64,000 bases of DNA from Anabas testudineus. Its lineage: Eukaryota > Chordata > Actinopteri > Anabantiformes > Anabantidae. Shown here in pieces: positions 25,653 to 49,531 of the stretch; the stretch's first letter is position 1; each line of letters opens with the position of its first letter. The position numbers and the translations under genes were made by a program. The notes under the pieces were generated by a model. That model was not told the origin of the DNA and did no database searches. It was given only the letters and a program-made list of their open reading frames with translations. The stretch lies in the NCBI RefSeq assembly GCF_900324465.2, contig NC_046611.1:12462369-12526368 (forward strand), given 5' to 3'.

Positions 25653-27158
25653 GATTAAAGAAATAATAGAACACTTACTCAGGAGGAATTAGTGACCAGG
25701 TTTCCACGATGTATAGTGTGCAGTTCTCAAGTTTGTGGAAAAGGACTATTTTGAAGAGATGATCAACAACAGAATTCGGATGCACCAAGACTAAAATTAT
25801 AGAATGGTTCCACTTCTCAGATTAGGTCCAAGAGGAGATTGCCAAGGGCACCAAGCTTTAAAAGAATGTAAAATTCCGCTTTTCGCAGTATCCCTGATGT
25901 CGCAAAGCAAGAGGCCAGAAGGAGGAAGAAAAATATTTCCCAGTTCACAAGAGGACTTTGAGAGAAATCCAGACAGGGTCCAAGGTGGTTCTGGGAATGT
26001 TTATAAATCCAGAAAGATTTTAAAAGGTCTGTATGAGACTTCAACCAAAAGTTATAGGGAAGTGCATTTCTGGAATATAGGTTTAACCCCCACTTGTAGC
26101 TATAGGGCTCTCAAACCTGCACTGCACCTTTAGCACAGTTCAGCTTCAATAAATACAATCTACCTCTTTCTGTCTCTCTCACTCTACTCACTCTCTCTTT
26201 CTCTCTCCAGAGGATTAAATGAGTTTGAGAGTTTGATCCCCACATGACCAGAAGCTTAAACCCCTCTGCCATACAGGGACCAGCACCACTTGTAACAAAG
26301 TTCAATAACACCTACACAACATATTCACATTTACACCATACTGAACATCTGCCTAGTGTGCCAGACAGAAACAGAAGCACATACAGTTTTAGGTAAACTC
26401 AAATATGTGGTTACTCACAAATAAGCAATAAACAACGTTGTTCATTATATTTAAAACTTTAATGAGTTATATGATTTCAGCCAATTTAATACATGTGTGG
26501 ATATCATTATTCAGATTTTCAAATGGCGTGATATACTTCTCTTCTCTCTCTCTTTCTTCTGCACATGCACTGATTATTAATGTGTAGCTTTCATAAACTA
26601 AAACTCCAGTGACCACTCCTGCCACAAGATGGCAGACTGCAGATGGCAACCCCAGTTATGAGAAACACTACGAGTAGAAATGCAAACTTGTGATTTAAAT
26701 GCTCATCTCTATTGTTTTAGTTTAGTAACTCAATGCATTATATTATTCAGCAACTTAATATGCAAGATATGCAGCTACAGACAATTCCAGGTGCACAAGG
26801 TTTGAAGGTTTGATGCATATTTGCAACATCTATAGTTTTAAAATTTGTTACATTATTACGTTTTATTTACCATTATGCAAGATGCAACATCTGTGCATTA
26901 ATTAAAAATCAGCATTGTTTATTTATAGCAAGCTCAGATCAGTCAAACCAAAGTCCAACTTTACTCCACTACTCAGACACAATGGACATGCATTTCTACT
27001 TCCATTTTTTTAAGTACATATCTATGTATTTATTTAGTTTTCATTGCTTATTTGATAATCCGTGTAATTATTTTATTTATTCACTGAGGAAAGAAAACAA
27101 GTACAGGAAGTTTTACCCTGTTCAGCTTTAGTTCAGAATAATTCTGTGGTTTTGTGGT
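25653..27158. other. 5' flank of clic6, no gene seen
   Basis: The stretch lies upstream of the long clic6 start codon and should contain its 5' UTR and promoter. I see no strong TATA box or CpG-rich core. Open frames here are short and unlike known proteins. Confidence 0.5.
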
Positions 27159-27272
27159 TTACTATTGTATACTATTATATTATTATAATAGCATATATTA
27201 TATACTATTATATATTATTATAACAGTATATATTATTATAGTAGTATATATTATATACTATTATATACTATT
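27159..27272. repeat. AT-rich palindromic satellite, left part
   Basis: TATTATA/TACTATT motifs arranged as self-complementary units. It is the left fragment of the array that resumes at 30389 and was split by the LINE insertion. Confidence 0.85.
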
Positions 27273-30200
27273 GTCTTCTTCTTCTTTCGGCTTTTCCCAT
27301 CAAGGGTCGCCACAGCGAATCATCCTTTTCCACCTAAATCTATCATGAACATCTTCTACCCTAACATTAGCCAACCTCATGTCCTCTGTTAAGACATCCA
27401 TATATCTCCTCCTTGGTCGTCCTCTTGCCCTCCTGCCTGGCAGCTCCATCTCCAACATCCTTCTACCAATATACTCACTATCCCTCCTCTGAACATGTCC
27501 GAACCATCTCAGTCTGGCCTCTCTGACTTTGTCGCTAACACAGGCAACGTGAGCCGTCCCTCTGATGTACTCGTGCCTTATTCTGTCTAACCTGGTCACT
27601 CCTAAAGAGAACCTCAACATCTTCATCTCTGCTACCTCCATCTCAGCCTCTTGTCTCTTCCTCACTGCTACCGTCTCTAACCCATAGAGCAGAGCTGGTC
27701 TCACCACTGTCTTGTACACCTTTCCTTTGAGTCTTGCTGACACTCTTTTGTCACACAACACTCCTGACACTTTCCTCCACCCGCTCCAACCTGCCTGCAC
27801 TCTCCTCTCCACCTCTTTTCCATACTCCCCATCACACTGAACTGTTGAACCCAAGTACTTAAACTCCTGCACCTTCTTCACCTCAGCCCCCTGTAACCTA
27901 ACATTTCTACCTGGATCCCTCTCGTTCAGACACATGTTTTCTGTCTTACTACGACTGACCTTCATGCCTCTTCTTTCCAGAGCAAACCTCCACCTTTCCA
28001 GCTGTTCCTCCACCTGCTCTCTACTCTCACTGCAAATCACAATATCATCCGCAAACATCATTGTCCAGGGAGATTCCTGTCTGACCTCATCTGTCAGCCT
28101 GTCCATCAACATAGCAAACAAGAAGGGACTCGAAGCTGATCCTTGGTGTAGTCCCACCTCCACCTTGAACTCCTCTGTCTGACCTACAGCACATCTCACC
28201 ACCGTCATACGTCTCTCATACATGTCCTGAACTACTCTGACGTACTTCTCTGCCACTCCCGACGACCTCATACAGTACCACAGCTCCTCCCTTGGCACCC
28301 TGTCATACGCCTTCTCTGAATCTACAAAGACACAATGCAGCTCCTTCTGACCATCTCTGTACTTTTCTATTAACATTCTCAAAGCAAAAATGGCATCAGT
28401 GGTGCTCTCATGGGGCATGAAACCATACTGCTGCTCACAAATCTCCACCTTCTTCCTAAGCCTGGCTTCCACTATTCTTTCCCACAGCTTCATTGTGTGG
28501 CTCATCAACTTTATTCCTCTGTAGTTGCTGCAGTTCTGCGTGTCACCCTTGTTCTTAAAGATCGGAACCAGAACGCTTCTCCTCCATTCCTCAGGCATCT
28601 TCTCACTCTCTAGAATCCTATTGAACAAACTGGTTAGAAACTCCACTGCTGTCTCTCCTAAGCACTTCCACACCTCCACAGGTACGTCATCAGGACCAAC
28701 AGCCTTTCCACTCTTCATCCTTTTCAAAGCCTTCCTAACCTCTTTCTTTCCAATCTCTGCTATTTCCTGCTCCACAACATCCACATCTTCCTCCCTTCTT
28801 TCCCTGTCATTTTCCTAGTTCATCAGCTCCTCAAAATACTCCTTTCATCTTTTCTGCACACTCTCCTGGGTTGTACCTTTCCATCTCTGTCCTTAATCAC
28901 CCTTACCTGTTGCACATCCTTCCCATCTCTATCTCTCTGTCTGGCTAGCCTGTACAAGTCCTTCTCTCCTTCCTTTGTGTCTAACCTGTCATACAGCTCA
29001 TCGTAAGCTTTCTGTTTGGCCTTTGCCACCTCCCTCTTCACTCTACGCTGCGCTTCCTTGTACTCCTGTCTACTTTCCTCAGTCCTTTCTACATCCCACT
29101 TCCTTCTAGCTAACCCCTTCCTCTGGACACATTCCTGTACTTCCTCATTCCACCACTAAGTGTCTTTACCTTCTTTCCTCTTTCCAGATGACACACCTAG
29201 CACCTTCCTACCTGTTTCCCTGATAACCTCTGCTGTAGTTTCCCAGTCATCTGGAAGATCATCCTGACCTGTCTCAACTTCTGTCTGAATTCCTCACAAG
29301 TTTCTTCATTCTTTAACTTCCACCACTTGGTCTTCTTTTCTGTCTTCCCTCTCTTCTTCTTCCTGACCTCCAGAGTCATCTTACACACCACCATGTGGTG
29401 CTGTCTAGCTACACTCTCTCCTACCACCACTTTGCAGTCACTAACCTCTCTCAATGACCTCGTCTACATAGGGTGTAGTCCACCTGTGTACTCCTACCTC
29501 CACTCTTGTATGTCACTCTCTGTTCCTCTCGCTTCTGGAAGTAAGTGTTGACTACAGCCATTTCCAACCCTGTTAGCAAAGTCCACCACCATCTGTCCTT
29601 CCAGATTCCTTTCCTTCACACCAAACCTGCCCATCACCTCCTCATCACCTCTGTTGCCCTCACCAACATGCCCATTGAAGTGTGCTCCAACAACAACTCT
29701 CTCTCCTCTGGGGATACTCTCTATGACCTCATCAAACTCACTCCAGAATCTCTCCTTCTCTTCTAACTCACAGCCAACCTGTGGCGCATACCCACTGACT
29801 ACATTCACCATCACCCCTTCAATTTCTAGCTTTAGGCTCATCACCCTGTCTGAGACTCTTTTCACCTCTAGAACACTGTTTACAAACTCCCCCTTCAGGA
29901 TCACTTCTACCCTGTTTCTCTTCCTATCCACACCATGGTAGAACAGTATGTATCCTCCTCCAATACTACGTGCCTTGCTGCCCTTCCACCTTGTCTCCTG
30001 CACACACAGTACATCTACCTTCCTTCTCTCCATCATGTCTGCCAGCTCTCTGCCTTTGCCTGTCATTGTGCCAACGTTAAGAGTCCCTATTCTCAGATCT
30101 ATGTCCCTGCCTTTCCCCTTCTCTCTCTGACCACGAACCCTTCTGCCTCCCCTCTTTCTTCGACCAACAGTAGTCAAATTTCCACCGACACCCTGTAGGT

Positions 30201-30388
30201 TAACAGCATCGGTGGCGGTCGTTGTTAACCCGGGCCTCGACCGATCCGGTATGAAAGTCTTGTGGATGATTTGCATGGTTATTTTGACAATTTTTACGCC
30301 GGATGCCCTTCCTGACGCAACCCTCTCTATTTATCCGGGCTTGGGACCGGCACAGAAATCCCTGGCTTGCAACCCCTGTGGCTAGATT
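27273..30388 (-). mobile_element. RTE-clade LINE, nearly full length, inactive
   Basis: Minus-strand element of about 3.1 kb. It starts near 30388 (ggcttgcaacccctgtggct on the minus-strand side is reversed here) and ends in an AAG-rich tail at 27273-27285, with the RTE-like end 'cccttgatgggaaaagccga'. An apurinic endonuclease domain (30276-29494; LNVGTM, VQETRW, SGYAP) is followed by reverse transcriptase (28784-27300) with FADD, GLHQGSASSPFLF and a C-terminal DP end. The single family frame is broken into at least four pieces (30276-29494, 29454-29197, 29041-28823, 28784-27300). The endonuclease GADFN motif reads GAHFN, losing a catalytic Asp. A likely target duplication, actattatatactatt, flanks both ends but is ambiguous because the target is itself repetitive. 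The family is close to fish RTE elements of the Expander/BovB kind; the exact subfamily is unresolved. Confidence 0.9.
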
Positions 30389-31647
30389 ACTATTATATAC
30401 TATTATAATAGTATATATATTATTATAACAGTAGATATTAAATACTATTATATATTATTATAATAGTATATATTATTATAGTAGTATTATATACTATTAT
30501 AATAGTATATATATTATTATAATAGTAGATATTATTATAGTAGTATTATATACTATTATAATAGTATATATATTATTATAATAGTAGATATTATTATAGT
30601 AGTATTATATACTATTATAATAGTATATATATTATTATAATAGTAGATATTATATACTATTATATATTATTATAGTAGTATTATCCTATATAGTATATAT
30701 ATTATTATCACAGTAGATTTTATACTATTATATATTATTATAATCTATAATACTATTATAGTATATATATTATTATAATAGTAGATATTATATACTATTA
30801 TACTATTATAATAGTATAATACTATTATAATAGTATATATATTATTATAATAGTAGATTATATATTTATATTACTATCTAATAGTATATACTATTATAAT
30901 ATAATATTATTTAAAGTAGATATTATATACTATTATATATTATTATAGTAGTATTATATACTATTATAATAGTATATATATTATTATAATAGTAGATATT
31001 ATATACTATTATATATTATTATAATAGTATAATACTATTATAATAGTATATATATTATTATAATAGTAGATATTATATACTATTATATATTATTATAATA
31101 GTATAATACTATTATAATAGTATATATATTATTATAATAGTAGATATATATCTATTATTTTTATAGTAGTATTATATATATATTAGTATTATATTATTAT
31201 AACAGTAGATATTATCTATATTATATATTATATAAGTATAATACTATATAATAGTATATATATTATTATAATAGTAGATATTATATACTATTATTTAACT
31301 ATTATAATAGTATTAATACTATTATAATAGTATATATTCTTATATCTAGTATATTATATACTATTATATATTATAGTATTATATACTATTATAATAGTAT
31401 ATATTATTATAACAGTAGTATTTATATACTATTATATATTATTATAATAGTATAATACTATTATAATAGTATATATTATTATATAGTAGATATTTATATA
31501 CTATTATACTATTATAATTATTACTATTATAATAGTATTATTTATAATTATTAGTATGGATATTTATACTATTATATACTATTATAATAGTATAATACTA
31601 TTATAATAGTATATATATTATTATAATAGTAGATATTATATACTATT
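30389..31647. repeat. AT-rich palindromic satellite, right part
   Basis: About 1.26 kb made almost only of A and T. Units of roughly 59-75 bp repeat, built around tactattataatagta (a perfect palindrome) and tatatatattattataatag. Some units carry extra or lost segments. The array lies between the divergent clic6 and rcan1 genes and could extrude as cruciforms. Confidence 0.9.
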
Positions 31648-32241
31648 GCCCGAAGGACTGAAAACACCACGAATGACCAAAGTAACTTCAGCAAAACCGG
31701 AAACGCGTTTAAGCTGTTGAGATTACGTCATCTCCTTTATCCTCTGCGCCATGCTAACAACAGTTTTTCGAAATGTTTAGCTTGTTTATAGTTAATATTA
31801 GAGAATATAGTGCTGTTTCAGTGTAAGACAGTACCTGCCACTAAAGGACTACATTCACCTACAACTAAAGGAGAGAAGCAGCAAGCTTTACATCGTGTGG
31901 CTCGCATGTTTATCAGCATCAATTTAAATTCCTGGTTAGCATAACTTGCTAGGAAGCCAGCTTAGTGCAGCTTGTCTGCTGTTATTAGTGTTTGGAGGAA
32001 ACGTCGTACACGGAGCGGTTTATCTCCATTAACATTAACATTAACGTGAAATGACAGCTATGGTTATCTAGGTACGTACACTAAGAAAGGCAGTTTTAAC
32101 CACCACGTTAACTGTAAACTGACCGAAAGCGTTTCAGTAAAGCACAAATCCAAACACAGGAATAACAAGTTAGCTAACGCCTAACATCCGTGTCTTTTGG
32201 TCTTGTGCTTCCAGAAACAGTCGAGATCATCGGTAATCGTG
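31648..32241 (+). promoter_or_regulatory. rcan1: Upstream region and 5' UTR of rcan1, first promoter
   Basis: The DNA changes abruptly from satellite to GC-balanced sequence with scattered CpG, as expected for a broadly used promoter. No TATA box is evident near the start codon. A possible splice acceptor (cttccag, ending 32214) upstream of the start codon hints at a non-coding exon in this interval. This is inferred. Confidence 0.4.
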
Positions 32242-43688
<11,447 letters not shown>

Positions 43689-44930
43689 ACGACAAGAATT
43701 GTGGGGAGGGGGGGACTCATTCCATCCTCAAGTGATTGTTCAAGAGCTGAACACGCTCTCACAGCTTTGAAGGTTTGGGGAACGCCCAAGGGTGCTGCAG
43801 TATTCCGTGCACAAGCATTTGATACGGCGGAGAGAGGAAACATAGAGTCAAATGTTGCATTCATGTCTCATGGAAAAGACGGGAGTTATGAACTTCCTAA
43901 TGGAAAGCACTGTTCAGTTTAACCATCAGATGATATGTACCGCTTTGCTTTGTTTTGAGGATTGTAGATGGAACTAAAGGAAGTGTTAGTTATGAACTGT
44001 AGAAAATAATGTAAACTGTTTTCATTGTAATGTTTAAGATGTGTACCAATGTTTTCATCCATGTTTTCATCAGGTATGTGGTGATATTTTGTACAGTAAA
44101 CAAAATGTGCCAGGATTAGGTTTGGAAGCTAGAACTGGTCTGGTACAAAGCCTGAAGTCTGATTTGGATGTTTTTTCCACAACATGAATGCAGCATCATT
44201 GTCAAGTATGTGTTTTTCTCATACAGAGATTGGGATTCAATGGACAAACTGGGAGGAACAAAATGTTTGAACTGATATATTTGAAACATAACTTCTGACT
44301 GTTGATTTTTGCTAGGGTGCTACATATTTGTGTCAGTCAGCTATAGAAGCTGAAGAGCTCCATTTTACACACCACTGAGAAGTCAGTCTTTAGTTGGTTG
44401 GTTGCACAGTCTTTAGCTGCTGTTTGATGTCTCTGCTTCACCTTCGCAGCTGTTCTACGGTGGACAAGTAGTAAAGTAGCCTTACTTACATTTTACAGCC
44501 AGGCTTCGGTGTGCACTGCTTACATTAAAATGCAATTGCAAAATTCAAAGGAGTTTGCAGCCACAGTGGTATTGTAATGACTTCAAACAGTGTTGTTTTG
44601 GTATTATTTTAGTTTGGTACTCTGACTGTCCGTCTGTCTGTGTGTATTTTGGTTGTGGTTTAGCAAAGAACTTTGCTATTTTTGAATGTAAAGCACATGT
44701 CAAGCCCAGTATCTGAGGTCTACATTACCTTAAAAAATACAGGGCATACTTTTTTTTTTAATGTGGGCTACACAGTTTTCTTTAAGTCTTTCTGCAAATC
44801 TGTGCGAGAAAATACAACTGAAGCACTGTTATTCAAGTTATGTCTCAGGACCCAGTTTGTTTGCTGGCCTCTTCTCATGGGTCCCCATTTGACAGGAGTG
44901 GTTGTACATTTTATGGAAATTAGCTTATTA

Positions 44931-44969
<39 letters not shown>

Positions 44970-46100
44970 GTCTTGGCGTGCTTATGCGAGGTGTTTGCAT
45001 GTATGTAGGAAAATATATGCACCACTGTATGTGTGTGTATTCAGACAGGCGTCTCTACTGAAACAGTTTGATTTAGTTTTACAATAGTAAATGTAAAACT
45101 AAAATGCTGACATTAAACCACCACTTTAAGATGTTACTTTTATTTAAGATGTGTAAGTTCAACAGTGTACGAACTAAAATGTTGCAGCAGGCGACATCTC
45201 TGAAGGTTTCCTAAGAAAACCCCAGTGTTAACATTTACCTGAGTCTGTTATTAAATGTAACAGATTCGCCCTTAGCTTTATTGTTCTTGCCATTTGTTGC
45301 TTCATTAGTTAGCATCATAACACTGCCTTACACTGTGTAGCACAGTCTGAACATGTGACTATCAAGACAAACTTGAGCATTAAAGTGCAAATTCTGCATT
45401 TAGACTTTTATTGAGAGACTTTGGATTGTGTACAGTTATACCGACCAAAATACAGACATTTTTAAGAGGCTGTGATATTTGACACTGTTAAATTAAATGC
45501 ACTGTTAGTGAGGGAAATTAAACTGGATTTGAAATCTTAATGCCTAATGGAGATTTATAACTGCCCCCTTTAATAGTGTTACTAGAATATGCTAACTGGG
45601 CATTTCTGCTTAAAATTACTGAGTGTCTGAATCATCAGTAATGGTTGTATTAAGCAACCACAGAATAATTCACAGAGTATCTTCAGAAATTGTTGTTATA
45701 TGAATGAGAATCTACTTTATCTGTCAAAGCATTTTTTTTTTCCTGTGGCCAGTATTGTCTCTTGTCATGGCCTGAAGGGTAAAGCCATCAGACAAATGCA
45801 TCCTGCAGAATGTAAACATGCTTATTTTACTTAGGTAACTTAAGTAACTTATTACATTATTTCTTATTATCATTTGCTAAAAGCTTGGATTTAATTATAA
45901 AGCTTAGGTAGATGTTTGTGTCGACCTTCTTTGTTAAGGGTCATATGAGAATGTTTGAGGCAAACATCTCTGACACACAAATAATGAGAAGTTGCATAAG
46001 CATATGTTACTTTGGCTAAATTTGTACTGCTATGTTATTTCATATTCATTTATCTTTATCTCACATTATGGAGTAACAACTAAATAAAGATTTGACCATT
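43689..46100 (+). other. rcan1: 3' UTR of rcan1
   Basis: Non-coding, AT-rich sequence after the stop codon. A canonical AATAAA at 46083-46088 suggests a transcript end near 46100, giving a 2.4-kb 3' UTR. Earlier, weaker poly(A) sites are possible. An (ATT)n microsatellite lies at about 44928-44968. Confidence 0.6.
44928..44968. repeat. rcan1: (ATT)n microsatellite
   Basis: About 13 ATT units within the inferred rcan1 3' UTR. Confidence 0.9.
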
Positions 46101-46458
46101 TAGGGCTTCGTGTCTATACAGTTTGTTAATACAACACCAACTTGTGATTGAGAATGTAAAGTGTATCAGCTGATAATTAATCTGTGCTTTCATCACAATT
46201 TTGTTCACTTTTTGCCTCACATCACTTTCTAAAATTAGACAGGAGCGGATATTTCAAGCGTCAAATCAGCCCTACAACAATTCCCTTTATGAATTGATAA
46301 CAATATAATATGTCAAGTCCAAAGCAAGTTTAGTAGCTCAAACAAAAACTACAGTATCAACAGCCAAAATGTGTCCTGTAGTATAAGAAATATAGTAGTA
46401 TGGTGATGTAATGATTCTTTTAAAATTCTGTGATTAAAAAAACGAGTCACATCAGGCT
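46101..46458. other. Spacer between rcan1 and 5S locus
   Basis: I see no gene, RNA or recognisable repeat in this AT-rich stretch. Confidence 0.5.
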
Positions 46459-46646
46459 GTGTCTTACCAAGAGCCCTTTTAAACGGGATGTCATCTCGGC
46501 GGGAGTGGACTGCTTTCTGGTCCCCTGTTACTGATTTCTTGACCTGCATCAGGTAGCCTCACTTACCCTTTTGAGTTATGTTGCTTTTTGTTTGTTTGCT
46601 TGTTTGCTAGATCTGCTTGCTTGGAATCCAACAAACCCTTCGGTAC
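46459..46646 (-). repeat. Decayed 5S rDNA spacer, outermost unit remnant
   Basis: Two islands match the array spacer in the same order. 46467-46490 matches 'ccaaggccccttttaaacgg', the 5S upstream TATA-like block. 46627-46646 matches 'atccaaaaaacccttcggta' with one change. The middle, where the tRNA would be, is unrecognisable and about 80 bp shorter than in intact units. No 5S gene remains to its left. Confidence 0.7.
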
Positions 46647-49030
46647 CCTCCACCTTTCCAGCTGTTCCTCTACCTGCTCTCTACTCTCACTGCAAATTAC
46701 AATGTCATCCGCAAACATCATTGTCCAGGGAGATTCCTGTCTGACCTCATCTGTCAGCCTGTCCATCAGCATAGCCAACAAGAAGGGACTCAAAGCTGAT
46801 CCTTGGTGTAGTCCCACCTCCACCTTGAACTCCTCTGTCTGACCTACAGCACATCTCACCACCGTCATACTTCTCTCATACATGTCCTGAACTACTCTGA
46901 CGTACTTCTCTGCCACTCCCGACGACCTCATACAGTACCACAGCTCCTCCCTCGGCACCGTCACCTTCTCTAAATCTACAAAGACACAATGCAGCTCCTT
47001 CTGACCATCTCTGTACTTTTCCATCAACATTCTCAAAGCAAAAATGGCATCAGTGGTGCTCTTACGGGGCATGAAACCATACTGCTGCTCACAAATCTCC
47101 ACCTTCTTCCTAAGCCTGGCTTCCACTACTCTTTCCCACAGCTTCATTGTGTGGCTCATCAACTTTATTCCTCTATAGCTGCTGGAGTTCTGCGTGTCAC
47201 CCTTGTTCTTAAAGATCGGAACCAGAACGCTTCTCCTCCATTCCTCAGGCATCTTCTCACTCTCTAGAATCCTATTGAACAAACTGGTTAGAAACTCCAC
47301 TGCTGCCTCTCCTAAGCACTTCCACACCTCCACAGGTATGTCATCAGGACCAACAGCCTTTCCACTCTTCATCCTTTTCAGAGCCTTCCTAACCTCATCC
47401 TTTCCAATCTCTGCTATTTCCTGCTCCACAACATCCACATCTTCCTCCCTTCTTTCCCTGTCATTTTCCTCATTCATCAGATCCTCAAAATACTCCTTCC
47501 ATCTTTTCTGCACACTCTCCTGGGTTGTTAGCACCTTTCCATCTCTGTCCTTAATCACCCTTACCTGTTGCACATCCTTCCCATCTCTATCTCTCTGTCT
47601 GGCTAGCCTGTACAAGTCCTTCTCTCCTTCCTTTGTGTCTAACCTGTCATACAGCTCATCGTAAGCTTTCTGTTTGGCCTTTGCCACCTCCCTCTTCACT
47701 CTACGCTGCGCTTCCTTGTACTCCTGTCTACTTTCCTCAGTCCTTTCTACATCCCACTTCCTTCTAGCTAACCTCTTCCTCTGGATGCATTCCTGTACTT
47801 CCTCATTCCACCACCAAGTGTCTTTACCTTCTTTCCTCTTTCCAGATGACACACCTAGCACCTTCCTACCTGTTTCCCTGATAACTTCTGCTGTGGTTTC
47901 CCAGTCATCTGGAAGCTCATCCTGACCACCCAGAACCTGTCTCAACTTCTGTCTGAATTCCTCACAAGTTTCTTCATTCTTTAGCTTCCCCTCTCTTCTT
48001 CTTCCTGACCTCCAGAGTCATCTTACACACCACCATGTGGTGCTGTCTGGCTACACTCTCTCCTACCACCACTTTGCAGTCACTAACCTCTCTCAAATGA
48101 CCTCGTCTACATAGGATGTAGTCCACCTGCGTACTCCTACCTCCACTTCTGTATGTCACTCTATGTTCCTCTCGCTTCTGGAAGTAAGTGTTGACTACAG
48201 CCATTTCCATCCTCTTAGCAAAGTCCACCACCATCTGTCCTTCCAGATTCCTTTCCTTCACACCAAACCTGCCCATCACCTCCTCATCACCTCTGTTGCC
48301 CTCACCAACATGCCCATTGAAGTCTGCTCCAACAACAACTCTCTCTCCTCTGGGCATACTCTCTATGACCTCATCAAACTCACTCCAGAATCTCTCCTTC
48401 TCTTCTAACTCACAGCCAACCTGTGGCGCATACCCACTGACTACATTCATCATCACCCCTTCAATTTCTAGCTTTAGGCTCATCACTCTGTCTGAGACTC
48501 TTTTCACCTCTAGAACATTGTTCACAAACTCCCCCTTCAAGATCACTCCTACCCCGTTTCTCTTCCTATCAACACCATGGTAGAAAAGTTTGTATCCTCC
48601 TCCGATACTACGTGCCTTGCTGCCCTTCCACCTTGTCTCCTGCACACACAGAACATCTACCTTTCTTTTCTCCATCATGTCTGCCAGCTCTCTGCCTTTC
48701 CCTGTCATCGTACCAACGTTAAGAGTCCCTATTCTCAAATCTATGTTCCTGCCTTTTCCCTTCTCACTCTGACCACAAACTCTTCTGCCTCCCCTCTTTC
48801 TTCGACCAACAGTAGTCAAATTTCCACCGGCACCCTGTAGGTTAACAGCATCGGTGGCGGTCGTTGTTAACCCGGGCCTCGACCGATCCGGTATGAAAGT
48901 CTTGTGAATGATTCGCATGGTTATTTTGGCAATTTTTACACCGGATGCCCTTCCTGACGCAACCCTCTCTATTTATCCGGGCTTGGGACCGGCACAGAAG
49001 TCACTGGCTTGCAACCCCTATGGCTAGATT
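46647..49030 (-). mobile_element. RTE-clade LINE lacking its 3' part
   Basis: Same family as the element at 27273 and highly similar to it. The minus-strand 5' end (near 49030, gctagatt) is complete. The endonuclease frame runs 48918-47974 and keeps GADFN. The reverse transcriptase frame follows from 47945 with FADD. Between them a deletion of roughly 27 bp plus a frame change separates the two domains, and a small deletion alters the FVDLEKAYDRVP region to FVDLEKVTVP. The element stops abruptly after EQLERWR at 46647, so the thumb, C-terminal region and 3' UTR are missing. It is inactive. Both flanks are 5S spacer: gcttcggtac on one side and ttggatgggagc on the other. Confidence 0.9.
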
Positions 49031-49233
49031 GGATGGGAGCAAAAATAAATAAATAAAAACCTCAAGTCATCATCACCATTATACATGAGCACAGGGGTGG
49101 CTAAAGAAACACATCAATCAATCAATCAAAGTCAATCAATCAGACCAGAAGAAACAAAGCACTTTCTCTGTCTTTTGTGGAGCAGCTACGGCACCCTCTG
49201 GTGTGTGTAAAGACAAGTGGAGGCAAAAGAGAA

Positions 49234-49353
49234 AAGCTTACAGCACCTGGTATTCCCAGGCGGTCTCCCATCCAAGTACTAACCAGGCCCGACCCTGCTT
49301 GGCTTCCGAGATCGGACGAGATCAGGCGTGTTCAGGGTGGTATGGCCGTAAGC
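49234..49353 (-). rRNA. 5S rRNA, array copy 1
   Basis: A 120-nt full-length 5S gene beginning GCTTACGGCCATACCACCCT and ending GTGCTGTAAGCTT. Internal promoter parts are present: AGCCAAGCAGGGTCGGG (box A region) and TGGATGGGAGACCGCCTGG (IE/box C). This copy alone has GCCTGATCTC in place of GCCCGATCTC. T-rich Pol III terminators follow (CTTTTCTCTTTTG). A TATA-like TTTAAAA lies at -31 to -25 (49378-49384). It is the array edge copy, next to the LINE-interrupted unit. Confidence 0.97.
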
Positions 49354-49460
49354 GAAAGTCTCTTTTGCCAAGGCCCCTTTTAAACGGGATGCCGTGGAAG
49401 GCACCTGTCTTTTAGAGGCCATAGAAAAACAAAAGCAAGCAGTAAGAAAAGCGCAAAGCA

Positions 49461-49531
49461 CTCCCCGTCGGGGAATCGACCCCGGTCTTCCGCGTTACAG
49501 GCGGAGATACTGTCCACTATACTAACGAGGA
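49461..49531 (-). pseudogene. tRNA-Asp-like copy 1, anticodon GTA, T-loop deletion
   Basis: A tRNA-Asp body (TCCTCGTTAGTATAGTGG...) with an intact acceptor stem and G73, but the loop reads CTGTAAC (anticodon GTA) and the T-arm reads GGTCGATTCC, one T short of the B-box GGTTCGATTCC. Probably a pseudogene. Confidence 0.8.

Noticed and set aside
28410-30198. Plus-strand frames of 60-97 codons
   Set aside because: They are complements of the minus-strand LINE frames.
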